Source of the DNA: UBA7378 sp049611805
GTDB taxonomy: Bacteria > Pseudomonadota > Alphaproteobacteria > RS24
Reading direction: 5' to 3'
Assembly: GCA_049611805.1 (NCBI GenBank)
Contig: JBMZAX010000021.1
Span: 1 to 16,541, forward strand
DNA: 16,541 nucleotides
The position numbers and the translations under genes are program-made. Under the pieces are notes generated by a model. The model was not told the DNA's origin. It searched no databases and was given only the letters and a program-made list of their open reading frames with translations. Every line of letters starts with the position of its first letter. Position 1 is the stretch's first letter. Shown in pieces: positions 1-6,015 of the stretch.

Positions 1-386
1 TGTCGGGTTTTGATGCAACCCCCTGTCTGAATGTGATGTGCAATCTGACAAGCATTGCCCGCGGGCGCGTGGCACTGAAAGTCAAACCCGCTTCCGATGC
101 AACCCACACGCAAAACGACACGCAAAATGAAAGCGCGACAAATATTCAGCCCGGCGGACAATTGGACATATTTGTCGACCGACCCATTATGGATGCCGAG
201 ATTATTTTGCCGGTGGCCGCCTTTGAGCGTCTTTGCCGGAGCATTAATCTGGCGCGCGCACGGCCGGTGGCCCTGACGCTGGATTTGTCGGAGAATTTAT
301 CGGTCAGTGTTGAGGGCGATCTTAAAATCGCCGATGACATTACGCTGAATATTACCGATCTGAGCTGGACGCTGCCCCTAATCTAG
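1..386 (+). CDS. C-terminal part of an unrecognised protein (5' end outside window)
   Basis: The reading frame is open from base 3, so the visible 127 codons are probably the end of a longer gene rather than a gene starting at the internal GTG at 33. The readable part has a polar, Thr/Asn/Gln-rich linker (bases about 96-150) followed by a stretch of alternating hydrophobic residues that looks like beta-structure, ending in LSWTLPLI. I see no known motif and do not recognise the family. It converges on the flagellar gene at 400-1182 with only 13 bases between the two stops. Base composition resembles the neighbours. Confidence refers to this being coding, not to a function. Confidence 0.6.
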   Translation, partial: SGFDATPCLNVMCNLTSIARGRVALKVKPASDATHTQNDTQNESATNIQPGGQLDIFVDRPIMDAEIILPVAAFERLCRSINLARARPVALTLDLSENLSVSVEGDLKIADDITLNITDLSWTLPLI

Positions 387-393
387 GCGCCGA

Positions 394-409
394 CACCGCT
401 TAACCGGTG
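394..409. terminator. Short hairpin between convergent stops
   Basis: CACCG (394-398) and CGGTG (405-409) form a 5-bp stem with a six-base loop that contains the TAA stop of the leftward flagellar gene. It sits in the 13-base gap between two convergent genes, where a bidirectional terminator is expected. There is no T-run on either side, so intrinsic termination is doubtful. Confidence 0.2.
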
Positions 410-1182
410 AATTTACGCACCATTTCGACCTCGGACTGCATCAGCCGCGACACGCCGGAAAACGCCTGTTGCGCGCGGATCATGAGGTTCATTTCGCTCG
501 TGATATCGACATTTGCCGTCTCAAGAAAACCGGGTTCCAGAGCGCCGCTTCGCACGCCCAGCGGCGTCACAATTTCAGGCTCACCGGAGCCGGGCGAGGT
601 ACGGAAATAATTGCTGCCATCGGCGATGAGCTTGCTTTCATCGGAAAACAGGGCCAACCCAATCTTGGCAAGGTTAAAATCAACACCCTGCCCGTAAGAT
701 GCCTTGACCATGCCGTCATCCTCAACCGTGATTTGCGACAAACGGCGCAGGCGGCCTTCGGCGTCTTCAACCGAAAACGGAATGGTGATCGGTGTCAGCT
801 CGTCGGACAGAAATTCGTGCCCGTCACCGGAAACGAGTTTGCCGTCAAGCGTCAATTCAATCGCCCCATTGCGGGTGAACTGGAGGTCTTCGGGCGTTTC
901 CGGCCGGCGCACGACAAACATGCCCTCGCCATTGACCGCAACATCAAGCGCACCACCGGTTTCGCGCAAGGAACCTTGAGCATGCGAACGCTGCGCTTCC
1001 CTGACAAGCGTGCCATAGCCCCTGTCTATTTCGGGCCGCGTGTCCGAGGCCTGCACATAGCTGTCCACAAAGCTCGACCGGCTGGCCTTAAAGCCCGTTG
1101 AAGAGGCATTCGCAACATTGTTGGACAACACTTTCAGCTCGTGCATGGCCGCATTGAGGCCGGATTTCGCAATTGTCAGCAT
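400..1182 (-). CDS. FlgE/FlgF/FlgG-family flagellar rod/hook protein
   Basis: A 260-residue axial flagellar protein exported through the flagellar type III system to build rod or hook. Seen: the N-terminal rod signature (SGLNAA, then SNNVANASSTGFKASR at about 20-35), the central GALDVAVNGEGMFVV block with TRNGAIELTLDGKLVSGDG (about 78-120), and the C-terminal heptad helix with NVDITSEMNLMIRAQQAFSG (about 223-243). The N-terminus is most like hook protein FlgE, but the length fits FlgG or FlgF, so the exact paralogue is left open. The ATG at 1182 is chosen because AAAGGAA lies about seven bases upstream and a sigma-54-type promoter ends about 20 bases upstream. No other flagellar structural gene is in the window, so it appears to stand alone. 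Confidence 0.88.
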   Translation of the reverse strand: MLTIAKSGLNAAMHELKVLSNNVANASSTGFKASRSSFVDSYVQASDTRPEIDRGYGTLVREAQRSHAQGSLRETGGALDVAVNGEGMFVVRRPETPEDLQFTRNGAIELTLDGKLVSGDGHEFLSDELTPITIPFSVEDAEGRLRRLSQITVEDDGMVKASYGQGVDFNLAKIGLALFSDESKLIADGSNYFRTSPGSGEPEIVTPLGVRSGALEPGFLETANVDITSEMNLMIRAQQAFSGVSRLMQSEVEMVRKFTG

Positions 1183-1211
1183 GACATATTCCTTTCAGTT
1201 GCAACAAACTG

Positions 1212-1228
1212 TCCAAAAATCGTGCCAA
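1212..1228 (-). promoter_or_regulatory. Sigma-54 (-24/-12) promoter for the flagellar gene
   Basis: Read leftward, the sequence is TTGGCACGATTTTTGGA. Against the consensus TGGCACG-N4-TTGCA it differs only in the C of the -12 GC. The GG to G(C) spacing is the required 10 bases. The predicted start is near 1201, giving a leader of about 19 bases with the ribosome binding site. Sigma-54 control of rod and hook genes is well known in Caulobacter and other alphaproteobacteria, and rpoN is 1.8 kb away. Confidence 0.72.
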
Positions 1229-1267
1229 ATCAGGCAAAATTTAAAAAATTCTGCGATTTTGTTTTTC

Positions 1268-1282
1268 TTTATCTGTGATAAA
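1268..1282. promoter_or_regulatory. 15-bp dyad, candidate operator between divergent promoters
   Basis: TTTATC-TGT-GATAAA is a perfect 6-3-6 inverted repeat in the shared AT-rich intergenic region. Its centre is about 74 bases upstream of the predicted sigma-54 start of the flagellar gene and about 40 bases upstream of the predicted rightward start. It is therefore placed either as an enhancer for the former or as a class II activator or repressor site for the latter. I cannot assign a regulator. Confidence 0.4.
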
Positions 1283-1307
1283 AAGTTAACCCTTGTTAGA
1301 ATATAAT
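1279..1307 (+). promoter_or_regulatory. Probable sigma-70 promoter of the 1344-2903 cluster
   Basis: A perfect TATAAT hexamer lies at 1302-1307, 36 bases before the start codon of the first gene. The -35 position (1279-1284, TAAAAA) is poor, which would suit a promoter that needs an activator. The dyad at 1268-1282 overlaps exactly that position. Confidence 0.45.
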
Positions 1308-1343
1308 CATTGCTATCAGGTCAGGTTTTCGGAGAAACACTGC

Positions 1344-1727
1344 ATGTCGGACAATAATACCAATTCGGTCGTTCCTTACGACGCGGGGGAGCCTTTGGCA
1401 CCGACGCAAAGCGACGGGCCACCGCTTGAGATCGTAAACCGACCGCTCCAGATTCATAATCGCGAAGAAGTGCGCCAATTTCTGCCGGATATTCTGGGTC
1501 GCGTTTTGGCGCGCGTGTGGATTGACACCGCCTTTCATGACCAATTCTCCGATGCCCCGCAGGAAACGCTGGAAGAACACGGGGTATTTTTGCCCGAAAA
1601 CATGTCAATCGAATATCAGCGCGGCAATACCGACCGCCCGCGAATTGTCGTTTACGAACGCCCCTTCGGATCACGCTTCAAGTTGAGAATTTTCTATCTG
1701 CAACTTGTGATGATGGCCGGAAGATAA
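1344..1727 (+). CDS. NHLP (nitrile hydratase-like leader peptide)-like small protein
   Basis: A 127-residue cytoplasmic-looking protein without a signal peptide. Residues about 46-106 follow the NHLP/nitrile-hydratase-alpha pattern: ILGRVLARVWIDTAF, then APQETLEEHGVFLPENMSIEY, then RPRIVVYERP. NHLP proteins serve as long leader peptides of ribosomal natural products; related sequences form the N-terminal region of nitrile hydratase alpha. Residues 1-40 are a polar, Pro-rich tail not typical of the family. The last 20 residues (FGSRFKLRIFYLQLVMMAGR) are basic and hydrophobic with no Cys, Ser-rich or Thr-rich core. The start at 1344 is preferred over the upstream frame start at 1293 because GGAG is at 1331-1334. 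It overlaps nothing and lies one base before the next gene. No maturation enzyme is in the window, so precursor function is inference from a motif-level match. Confidence 0.6.
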   Translation: MSDNNTNSVVPYDAGEPLAPTQSDGPPLEIVNRPLQIHNREEVRQFLPDILGRVLARVWIDTAFHDQFSDAPQETLEEHGVFLPENMSIEYQRGNTDRPRIVVYERPFGSRFKLRIFYLQLVMMAGR

Positions 1728-1728
1728 G

Positions 1729-2373
1729 ATGAGCCGCCGCATCGGTCTTTGTCTGGTGGCAATCGCCCTTTTGATATTCCCGCCGCGCGTTCTGGCCGAC
1801 AATCACGCACTGTCCGACGACGCCCTTGACGCCGAATATGACGCCGCCGTCGCTTTTGTGAAGCAACAGGATTATGACGCGGCCTATGAAGCCTTTCGCA
1901 AGCTGAGCGCGCACGAACAGCATGATGCCCAATTTAATCTGGCGACCCTGCTAAGGGCCGGTTTCGGGCATCCGCAGGATTTCCGGGAAGCGCTTTACTG
2001 GGCCTGGCTGTCGCATTTGGGCGGCGTTGCCAAGGCAAGCGCGCTGGCCGATGAACTGCAAGACCTATTGCCGGAAAATGCGCTGGACGCCATACGCGAA
2101 AAAGTTTCGGCGCATTTGGACAAGCGTGTGGCGGCCGGCGACCGGGCGGCCATTATGCATCGCGGTGATTATTTTCTGGAAATTCTTGCCGAACCCGATC
2201 ACGGTCAAGCTTATGTGTGGTATGCAATCGGCGCGGCGATGAAGCTGAAAGGTGCCTATCAGGCGCGCAATGATGCGGCTGAAAATCTGGAGCCTGAAGA
2301 TTTGATCGACTTGCAGGAAGAGGCCGCGCAGATTTTTCGCAAGATGAAGGCCGACACCGCGACGCACGGATAA
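1729..2373 (+). CDS. Exported Sel1-like repeat (TPR-related) protein
   Basis: 214 residues. A signal peptide is clear: MSRR, a hydrophobic stretch 5-17, and a VLA|D cleavage site near 23. The mature part is helical. Residues about 38-60 resemble a TPR helix pair, and 66-102 match a Sel1-like repeat (AQFNLATLLRAGFG, then PQDFREALYWAWLSHLGG). A second degenerate unit is near 140-172 (YVWYAIGAAMKLKG). Such proteins act as periplasmic adaptors or scaffolds. It begins one base after the stop of the NHLP-like gene, so the two are almost certainly co-transcribed and translationally coupled. The specific partner cannot be read from the sequence. Confidence 0.8.
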   Translation: MSRRIGLCLVAIALLIFPPRVLADNHALSDDALDAEYDAAVAFVKQQDYDAAYEAFRKLSAHEQHDAQFNLATLLRAGFGHPQDFREALYWAWLSHLGGVAKASALADELQDLLPENALDAIREKVSAHLDKRVAAGDRAAIMHRGDYFLEILAEPDHGQAYVWYAIGAAMKLKGAYQARNDAAENLEPEDLIDLQEEAAQIFRKMKADTATHG

Positions 2374-2386
2374 ATGGGAGATAATC

Positions 2387-2620
2387 ATGAAATGCAAAGT
2401 TCACTGGATCATTGACGGCATTGTCGAATTGGAGACGGAAAGCCTCGAAGAAGCCGAGAAACTTATCAGCGCCCATTTGAATGAATTTGTCAGCAAGCAA
2501 CCCGACCTGACCGAAAAGCTGGGCGCCCGCGCCATTCAGGGCAAGGCCTTTCTGCCCGGCTCGGAAGAACAGGAAGGCTTGCAAATAAGCGTCGTTGAAG
2601 CTGGTGATGAAAATGACTAA
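2387..2620 (+). CDS. Small acidic protein of unknown function (77 aa)
   Basis: The start ATG follows GGGAG with a six-base gap, and the gene lies 13 bases after the Sel1-like gene. The N-terminus (KCKVHWIIDGIVELETESLEEAEKLI) predicts two beta strands followed by a charged helix, a pattern common in small alpha/beta domains but not diagnostic. The C-terminus is acidic (VVEAGDEND). There is one Cys, and no signal peptide or membrane segment. I do not recognise the family. Good ribosome binding site, tight spacing and overlap with the next gene support it being real. Confidence 0.65.
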   Translation: MKCKVHWIIDGIVELETESLEEAEKLISAHLNEFVSKQPDLTEKLGARAIQGKAFLPGSEEQEGLQISVVEAGDEND

Positions 2621-2903
2621 CGCCGTCGGCCCCCTGCTTGTTTTCGCAATGCTGGCCTTGCTGGTGCCCGATACCGCGCCGCGCGCCGCCGGGCGCACTT
2701 ATATTCCCCAGCAACTTTTGGAAGACAAGAAATTGCGCAACGCCAAAACCGAAACCTGTCGCCTCGCCCGGCTCGACCGCAATGCCGACGAGGACAAGAA
2801 TATTTGCGTGTACAGGCGGCAAAGCGGCGGCACATTCAATTTTGAACTTGAAAACAGCGTGCATTGCGTTCGCGAAATACAATGTCCCATTACCAAGGAC
2901 TAG
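2607..2903 (+). CDS. Small exported four-cysteine protein of unknown function
   Basis: 98 residues from the ATG at 2607, which overlaps the preceding gene by 14 bases (translational coupling). An earlier TTG at 2595 is possible but less likely. Residues 1-28 are a signal peptide (hydrophobic GPLLVFAMLALLV, likely cleavage after Ala in PRAAG). The mature part of about 70 residues carries four cysteines (TETC, NIC, HC, QC), which suggests two disulfides in the periplasm or outside the cell. It has no lipobox. Family not recognised. It is the last gene of the cluster, and rpoN converges on it 57 bases downstream. Confidence 0.65.
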   Translation: MKMTNAVGPLLVFAMLALLVPDTAPRAAGRTYIPQQLLEDKKLRNAKTETCRLARLDRNADEDKNICVYRRQSGGTFNFELENSVHCVREIQCPITKD

Positions 2904-2915
2904 ACCAAGGACTAG
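2892..2915 (+). repeat. 12-bp perfect tandem duplication over a stop codon
   Basis: ACCAAGGACTAG occurs twice in a row (2892-2903 and 2904-2915). The first copy ends in the TAG stop of the four-cysteine protein gene. The second repeats the last three codons and the stop in the same frame, so the gene has two in-frame stops. Confidence 0.85.
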
Positions 2916-2960
2916 CTGTCTCACAAACCGCGCAGGCCCTACCCGCCAAAATCGGTTAGC

Positions 2961-4545
2961 TTATTTAATCAGCCCGTGAATGCGGTTTGCCCGTCGGCGA
3001 ATAACCGATGAGGGGATGTTCAGGCTCTCGCGATATTTGGCTACCGTGCGCCGGGCAACCCCGATCCCCTCGGTTTTGAGTGCCTCAACAATCATGTCGT
3101 CGGAAATGATGCGGTCGGGCGTCTCCTCGTCAATCAGGGCGCGGATGCGGGCTTTGACACCGGCAGCCGAAGCGCCGTTATTTTCCGCCGCGCTTTCAGA
3201 GCCGTTTTGCGCCGTCGCGCCCCCCGTCAGCGCCGCCGAAAACAAATCCTTCAACGCAAAAATGCCGGCCGGCGTGTCAATCAGCTTATTGGCGACCGTG
3301 CGGCTGATCGTGCTTTCGTGCAAATCCAGCGTGTCGGCAATTTCGCGCAAAACCATGGGTTTCAGCGCGCGTTGGCCGTCGCGCAAAAACGCGTTTTGCC
3401 GGTCAACCACGGCCTGTGCCACACGCAACATGGTGATTGCGCGCTGCTGGGTGGCGCGCCAGCCAGCGCGCCGACTGGACATTGGAGGCCAAAAACCGCC
3501 GGTCCGTGTCGCTCATCGGACGTTTTGCCATTTCCTCCCAATCGCGTTCCAGCACGAGAATGCGTGGCAAAGCATCATCGTTCAGACTGACCTGCCAGCC
3601 ATCTCCGTCGCGGCGCACCAGAATTTCGGGCGCCTGGGTGCTGACGGAAGTGCGCGCAAATTCCGCCGCCGGGCGCGGGTTCAGGCTTTGCAAATCGCGC
3701 AAAGCCCGACCCAGTTCTTCTTTGGAAAAATCGCAAATCTCGCCAAGCCGGTCGAGCTTGCCGCGCGCCAGCAAATCGAGATGGTCGAGCAACACAATTT
3801 GAGCCGGATCGTGATCGGGCAGACGTTGCCATTGCAGGCTCAGGCAATCGCGCAAGTTTCGCGCGAAAATGCCGGCCGGATTAAGCCCGCGCAACAGCCC
3901 CAGCGCGGCCGCAAGCCGCGCCGGTGCAATATCGAGACTGTCGCAAATTTCCGTGTCGTCTTCGCGCAAATAGCCGTCTTCATCGAGCCAGCCGATCAAG
4001 GCCAGACACAGCGCGCGCAAATCATTGTCGGGTGCCAAATCAACCAATTGCATGCGCATATAATCGGCAAGGGTCTCGTCTTCGGCCACGACCTCTTCGA
4101 TAATCTTGGCGGTGGCTTGCGTTTCACTGTCGGCGGATAAAAACTCGGTCACATTACTGTGCGATTCCTCGCGCCAGCCCTCATCTTCGGCTTCCAGCGT
4201 CGCATCGCCCAAATGCCCGCGGGTCATCACATCATCCAATGTCGCAAGCGCGCCGGCATCGGCTTCAGCGTCAGAACCGGACCCGTCCGAAGATGCACCC
4301 GCGCCCATATCTGCAGATGTCGCAACGTCGCTCGACGCGCTCATTGACGCGTCGGTTTCTTCGCGTGAAACGACATGCTCGTCGCCCTCGCCGGTTTCAA
4401 GAAACGGATTTTTCTCGGCTTCGGCCTGCAGCAATTCGGCCAAGTCCAAATTGTTCATTTGCAGAACAAGAATGGATTGCTGCACCTGCGGGCTCATATG
4501 CAGTTTTTGCGACTGCTTTGCCTGCATGCGTTGCGAAATACGCAT
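2961..4545 (-). pseudogene. rpoN: rpoN, RNA polymerase sigma-54 factor, interrupted by a frameshift
   Basis: Encodes sigma-54, which directs RNA polymerase to -24/-12 promoters under AAA+ activators. The first frame (3403-4545) has region I (QSQKLHMSPQVQQSILVLQM, then EKNPFLE), an acidic linker and the core-binding domain. The second frame (2961 to about 3460) has the HTH (VLREIADTLDLHESTISRTVANK) and the RpoN box ARRTVAKYR. The frames meet in GGCGCGCC (3453-3460). Restoring one CG there gives SARWLARATQQR, which aligns with the family without a gap, and a protein of about 528 residues. The ATG at 4545 has GGAGG four bases upstream; the upstream frame start at 4578 lacks this and extends past the family N-terminus. 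The frameshift may be a sequencing error or a real two-base deletion. The usual neighbours lptB, hpf and ptsN are absent. Confidence 0.92.
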
Positions 4546-4572
4546 GATACCTCCGTAACACCGAGGAAACCT

Positions 4573-4596
4573 TAGCAAGTGGCACAGCTCTTGCTA
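4573..4596 (+). promoter_or_regulatory. Consensus -24/-12 site inside an inverted repeat in the rpoN leader
   Basis: TGGCAC (4580-4585), five bases, TTGCT (4591-4595) matches the sigma-54 consensus TGGCAC-N5-TTGCW fully, with 10 bases between GG and GC, pointing rightward. It lies within the 7-bp inverted repeat TAGCAAG (4573-4579) / CTTGCTA (4590-4596). The site is 28 bases upstream of the rpoN start and is oriented away from it. No rightward gene follows; transcription would run antisense to mnmA. A sigma-54 autoregulation site is one possible role. Confidence 0.6.
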
Positions 4597-4667
4597 GCGC
4601 AAAAAAGCCTTGTTTTTCATCTTGTTAAAATATGTGGCAAAAAGGTAACAGTTTTATCCCCTGCCCT

Positions 4668-5831
4668 TTAATCCGAAAGTCGCGCCGCGCTTATCCAGCC
4701 GCCGCCCAGCACGCGTTCGTCATCGGCACCGTAAAACACGCATGCCTGACCCGGCGACACACCTTCTTCGGCATGGGCGAGCAAAACTTCCGCGCCGGCC
4801 TCGGTAAACCGCAAACTTGCCGGTGCCGGCGGGCTTGTTGAGCGAATGCGCACACGAATATCGGTTTCATGGGCGCCGCCCAGCCAGTTAACTTCTTCAA
4901 GCTGAATAAGATCACGCGCCAGCGCCGTGCGCGGGCCCACCACCACGCGGCGCGCATCGGCATCAATGGCGACCACAAATAGCGGGTCGCCCGTGGCAAT
5001 GCCCAGCCCGCGACGCTGGCCGATTGTGTAATGCAGCACGCCCTGATGCTGACCCAGTACATTGCCCTGCGTGTCGACAATTTCGCCGGGCAGACTGCAA
5101 TCGGGCCGTAACCGTTTGATAACGCTTGCATAATCACCATTTGGCACAAAGCAAATATCCTGACTGTCGGGCTTGTCGGCGACACCCAGCCCCAGCACGG
5201 CGGCATATTTCCTTATATCGTCCTTATCAAGCCGGGCGAGCGGAAAACGCAGGAAATCCAGCTGTTCCTGCGTGGTCGAAAACAGAAAATAAGACTGGTC
5301 GCGCGCCAAATCCGCCGGTCTGAACATTTCCCAGCCTGAAGGCCCCCGCCGGGTCGCAATATAATGGCCGGTCACCATGGCCACCGCATCCAAATCGCGC
5401 GCAACACCCAATAAATCACGAAATTTCACGGTTTCATTGCAACGAATGCAGGGGATGGGCGTGTGTCCACCAAGATAGCTGTCGACAAACTCATCCATCA
5501 CGCTGTCGCGAAAGCGCGATTCGTAATCCAGCACATAATGGGGCATGTCGAGCCGGGCGGCGACCTGGCGGGCATCGTGAATATCCTGACCCGCACAACA
5601 TGCGCCTTTGCGCCGAATGGCCTCGCCGTGATCGTAAAGCTGAAGTGTGATGCCGATAGCGTCATAGCCCGCGCGCTTGACCAGAGCGGCGGCAACCGAA
5701 CTGTCCACCCCGCCCGACATGGCAACGACAACGCGCTGACCGGCGCGCGCACTGCCATCAAGGCCGGAATCAAGATCCAGATCAATATCCGGCAACGCGT
5801 CCAACATGTCCGATGTTATCGGCTCATCCAT
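4668..5831 (-). CDS. mnmA: tRNA-specific 2-thiouridylase MnmA
   Basis: 387 residues, the usual length. MnmA activates U34 of tRNA-Lys, -Glu and -Gln with ATP and transfers sulfur from the relay or cysteine desulfurase to make s2U34. Seen: PP-loop SGGVDSS (39-45), catalytic cysteine C131 in CIRCN, and second cysteine C227 in DSQDICF. Also seen are GHY at 155-157, the DQSYFL motif near 178-183, HYTIGQRRGLGI in the central domain, and a C-terminal beta-barrel ending in the GGGWI region. The N-terminal extension of about 30 acidic residues precedes the core, as in other alphaproteobacteria. The ATG at 5831 is chosen over the TTG at 5834 because GAAGGAG lies eight bases upstream. It is divergent from the CtrA-like gene. 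Confidence 0.97.
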   Translation of the reverse strand: MDEPITSDMLDALPDIDLDLDSGLDGSARAGQRVVVAMSGGVDSSVAAALVKRAGYDAIGITLQLYDHGEAIRRKGACCAGQDIHDARQVAARLDMPHYVLDYESRFRDSVMDEFVDSYLGGHTPIPCIRCNETVKFRDLLGVARDLDAVAMVTGHYIATRRGPSGWEMFRPADLARDQSYFLFSTTQEQLDFLRFPLARLDKDDIRKYAAVLGLGVADKPDSQDICFVPNGDYASVIKRLRPDCSLPGEIVDTQGNVLGQHQGVLHYTIGQRRGLGIATGDPLFVVAIDADARRVVVGPRTALARDLIQLEEVNWLGGAHETDIRVRIRSTSPPAPASLRFTEAGAEVLLAHAEEGVSPGQACVFYGADDERVLGGGWISAARLSD

Positions 5832-5852
5832 CAAAAAAACTCCTTCGCCCGC

Positions 5853-5880
5853 ACTATATGTAACACGCCCGGGCCTGCAA
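5853..5880 (-). promoter_or_regulatory. Probable sigma-70 promoter of mnmA
   Basis: Read leftward, TATAGT (-10, 5853-5858) lies 16 bases from TTGCAG (-35, 5875-5880). The predicted start near 5846 leaves a leader of about 15 bases containing the GAAGGAG ribosome binding site. The rest of the 184-base gap to the CtrA-like gene holds a short AACCC/GGGTT dyad around 5896-5911 and no rightward promoter that I can defend. Confidence 0.45.
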
Positions 5881-6015
5881 GCCCCCTTGTTTTATAACCC
5901 CTTAACGGGTTCGGCACGGGGCGCTCACGCCTGCTCACGCAAAGTTGATTTGTCCATGTACACAATATTGCGGTGTCATGCAGGTGTTGCTTAACGCTTT
6001 TTATGGGAGTTTTCC

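Noticed and set aside
1285..1299. Possible CtrA box (TTAACCCTTGTTAG)
   Set aside because: The second half-site is TTAG at spacing 6, not TTAA at spacing 7; too weak to claim.
2980..4140. Long rightward open frame opposite rpoN (386 codons)
   Set aside because: It is antisense to sigma-54 domains, rich in Arg/Ala/Gln as expected from GC-rich shadows, and has no family motifs or ribosome binding site.
4632..4841. Short rightward ORF downstream of the consensus -24/-12 site
   Set aside because: It lies largely antisense to mnmA, lacks a ribosome binding site and has no plausible domain.
5869..5888. GGGC/GCCC hairpin followed by T-rich sequence, terminator-like
   Set aside because: No rightward gene ends upstream, and the stem overlaps the predicted mnmA -35; likely chance in GC-rich DNA.
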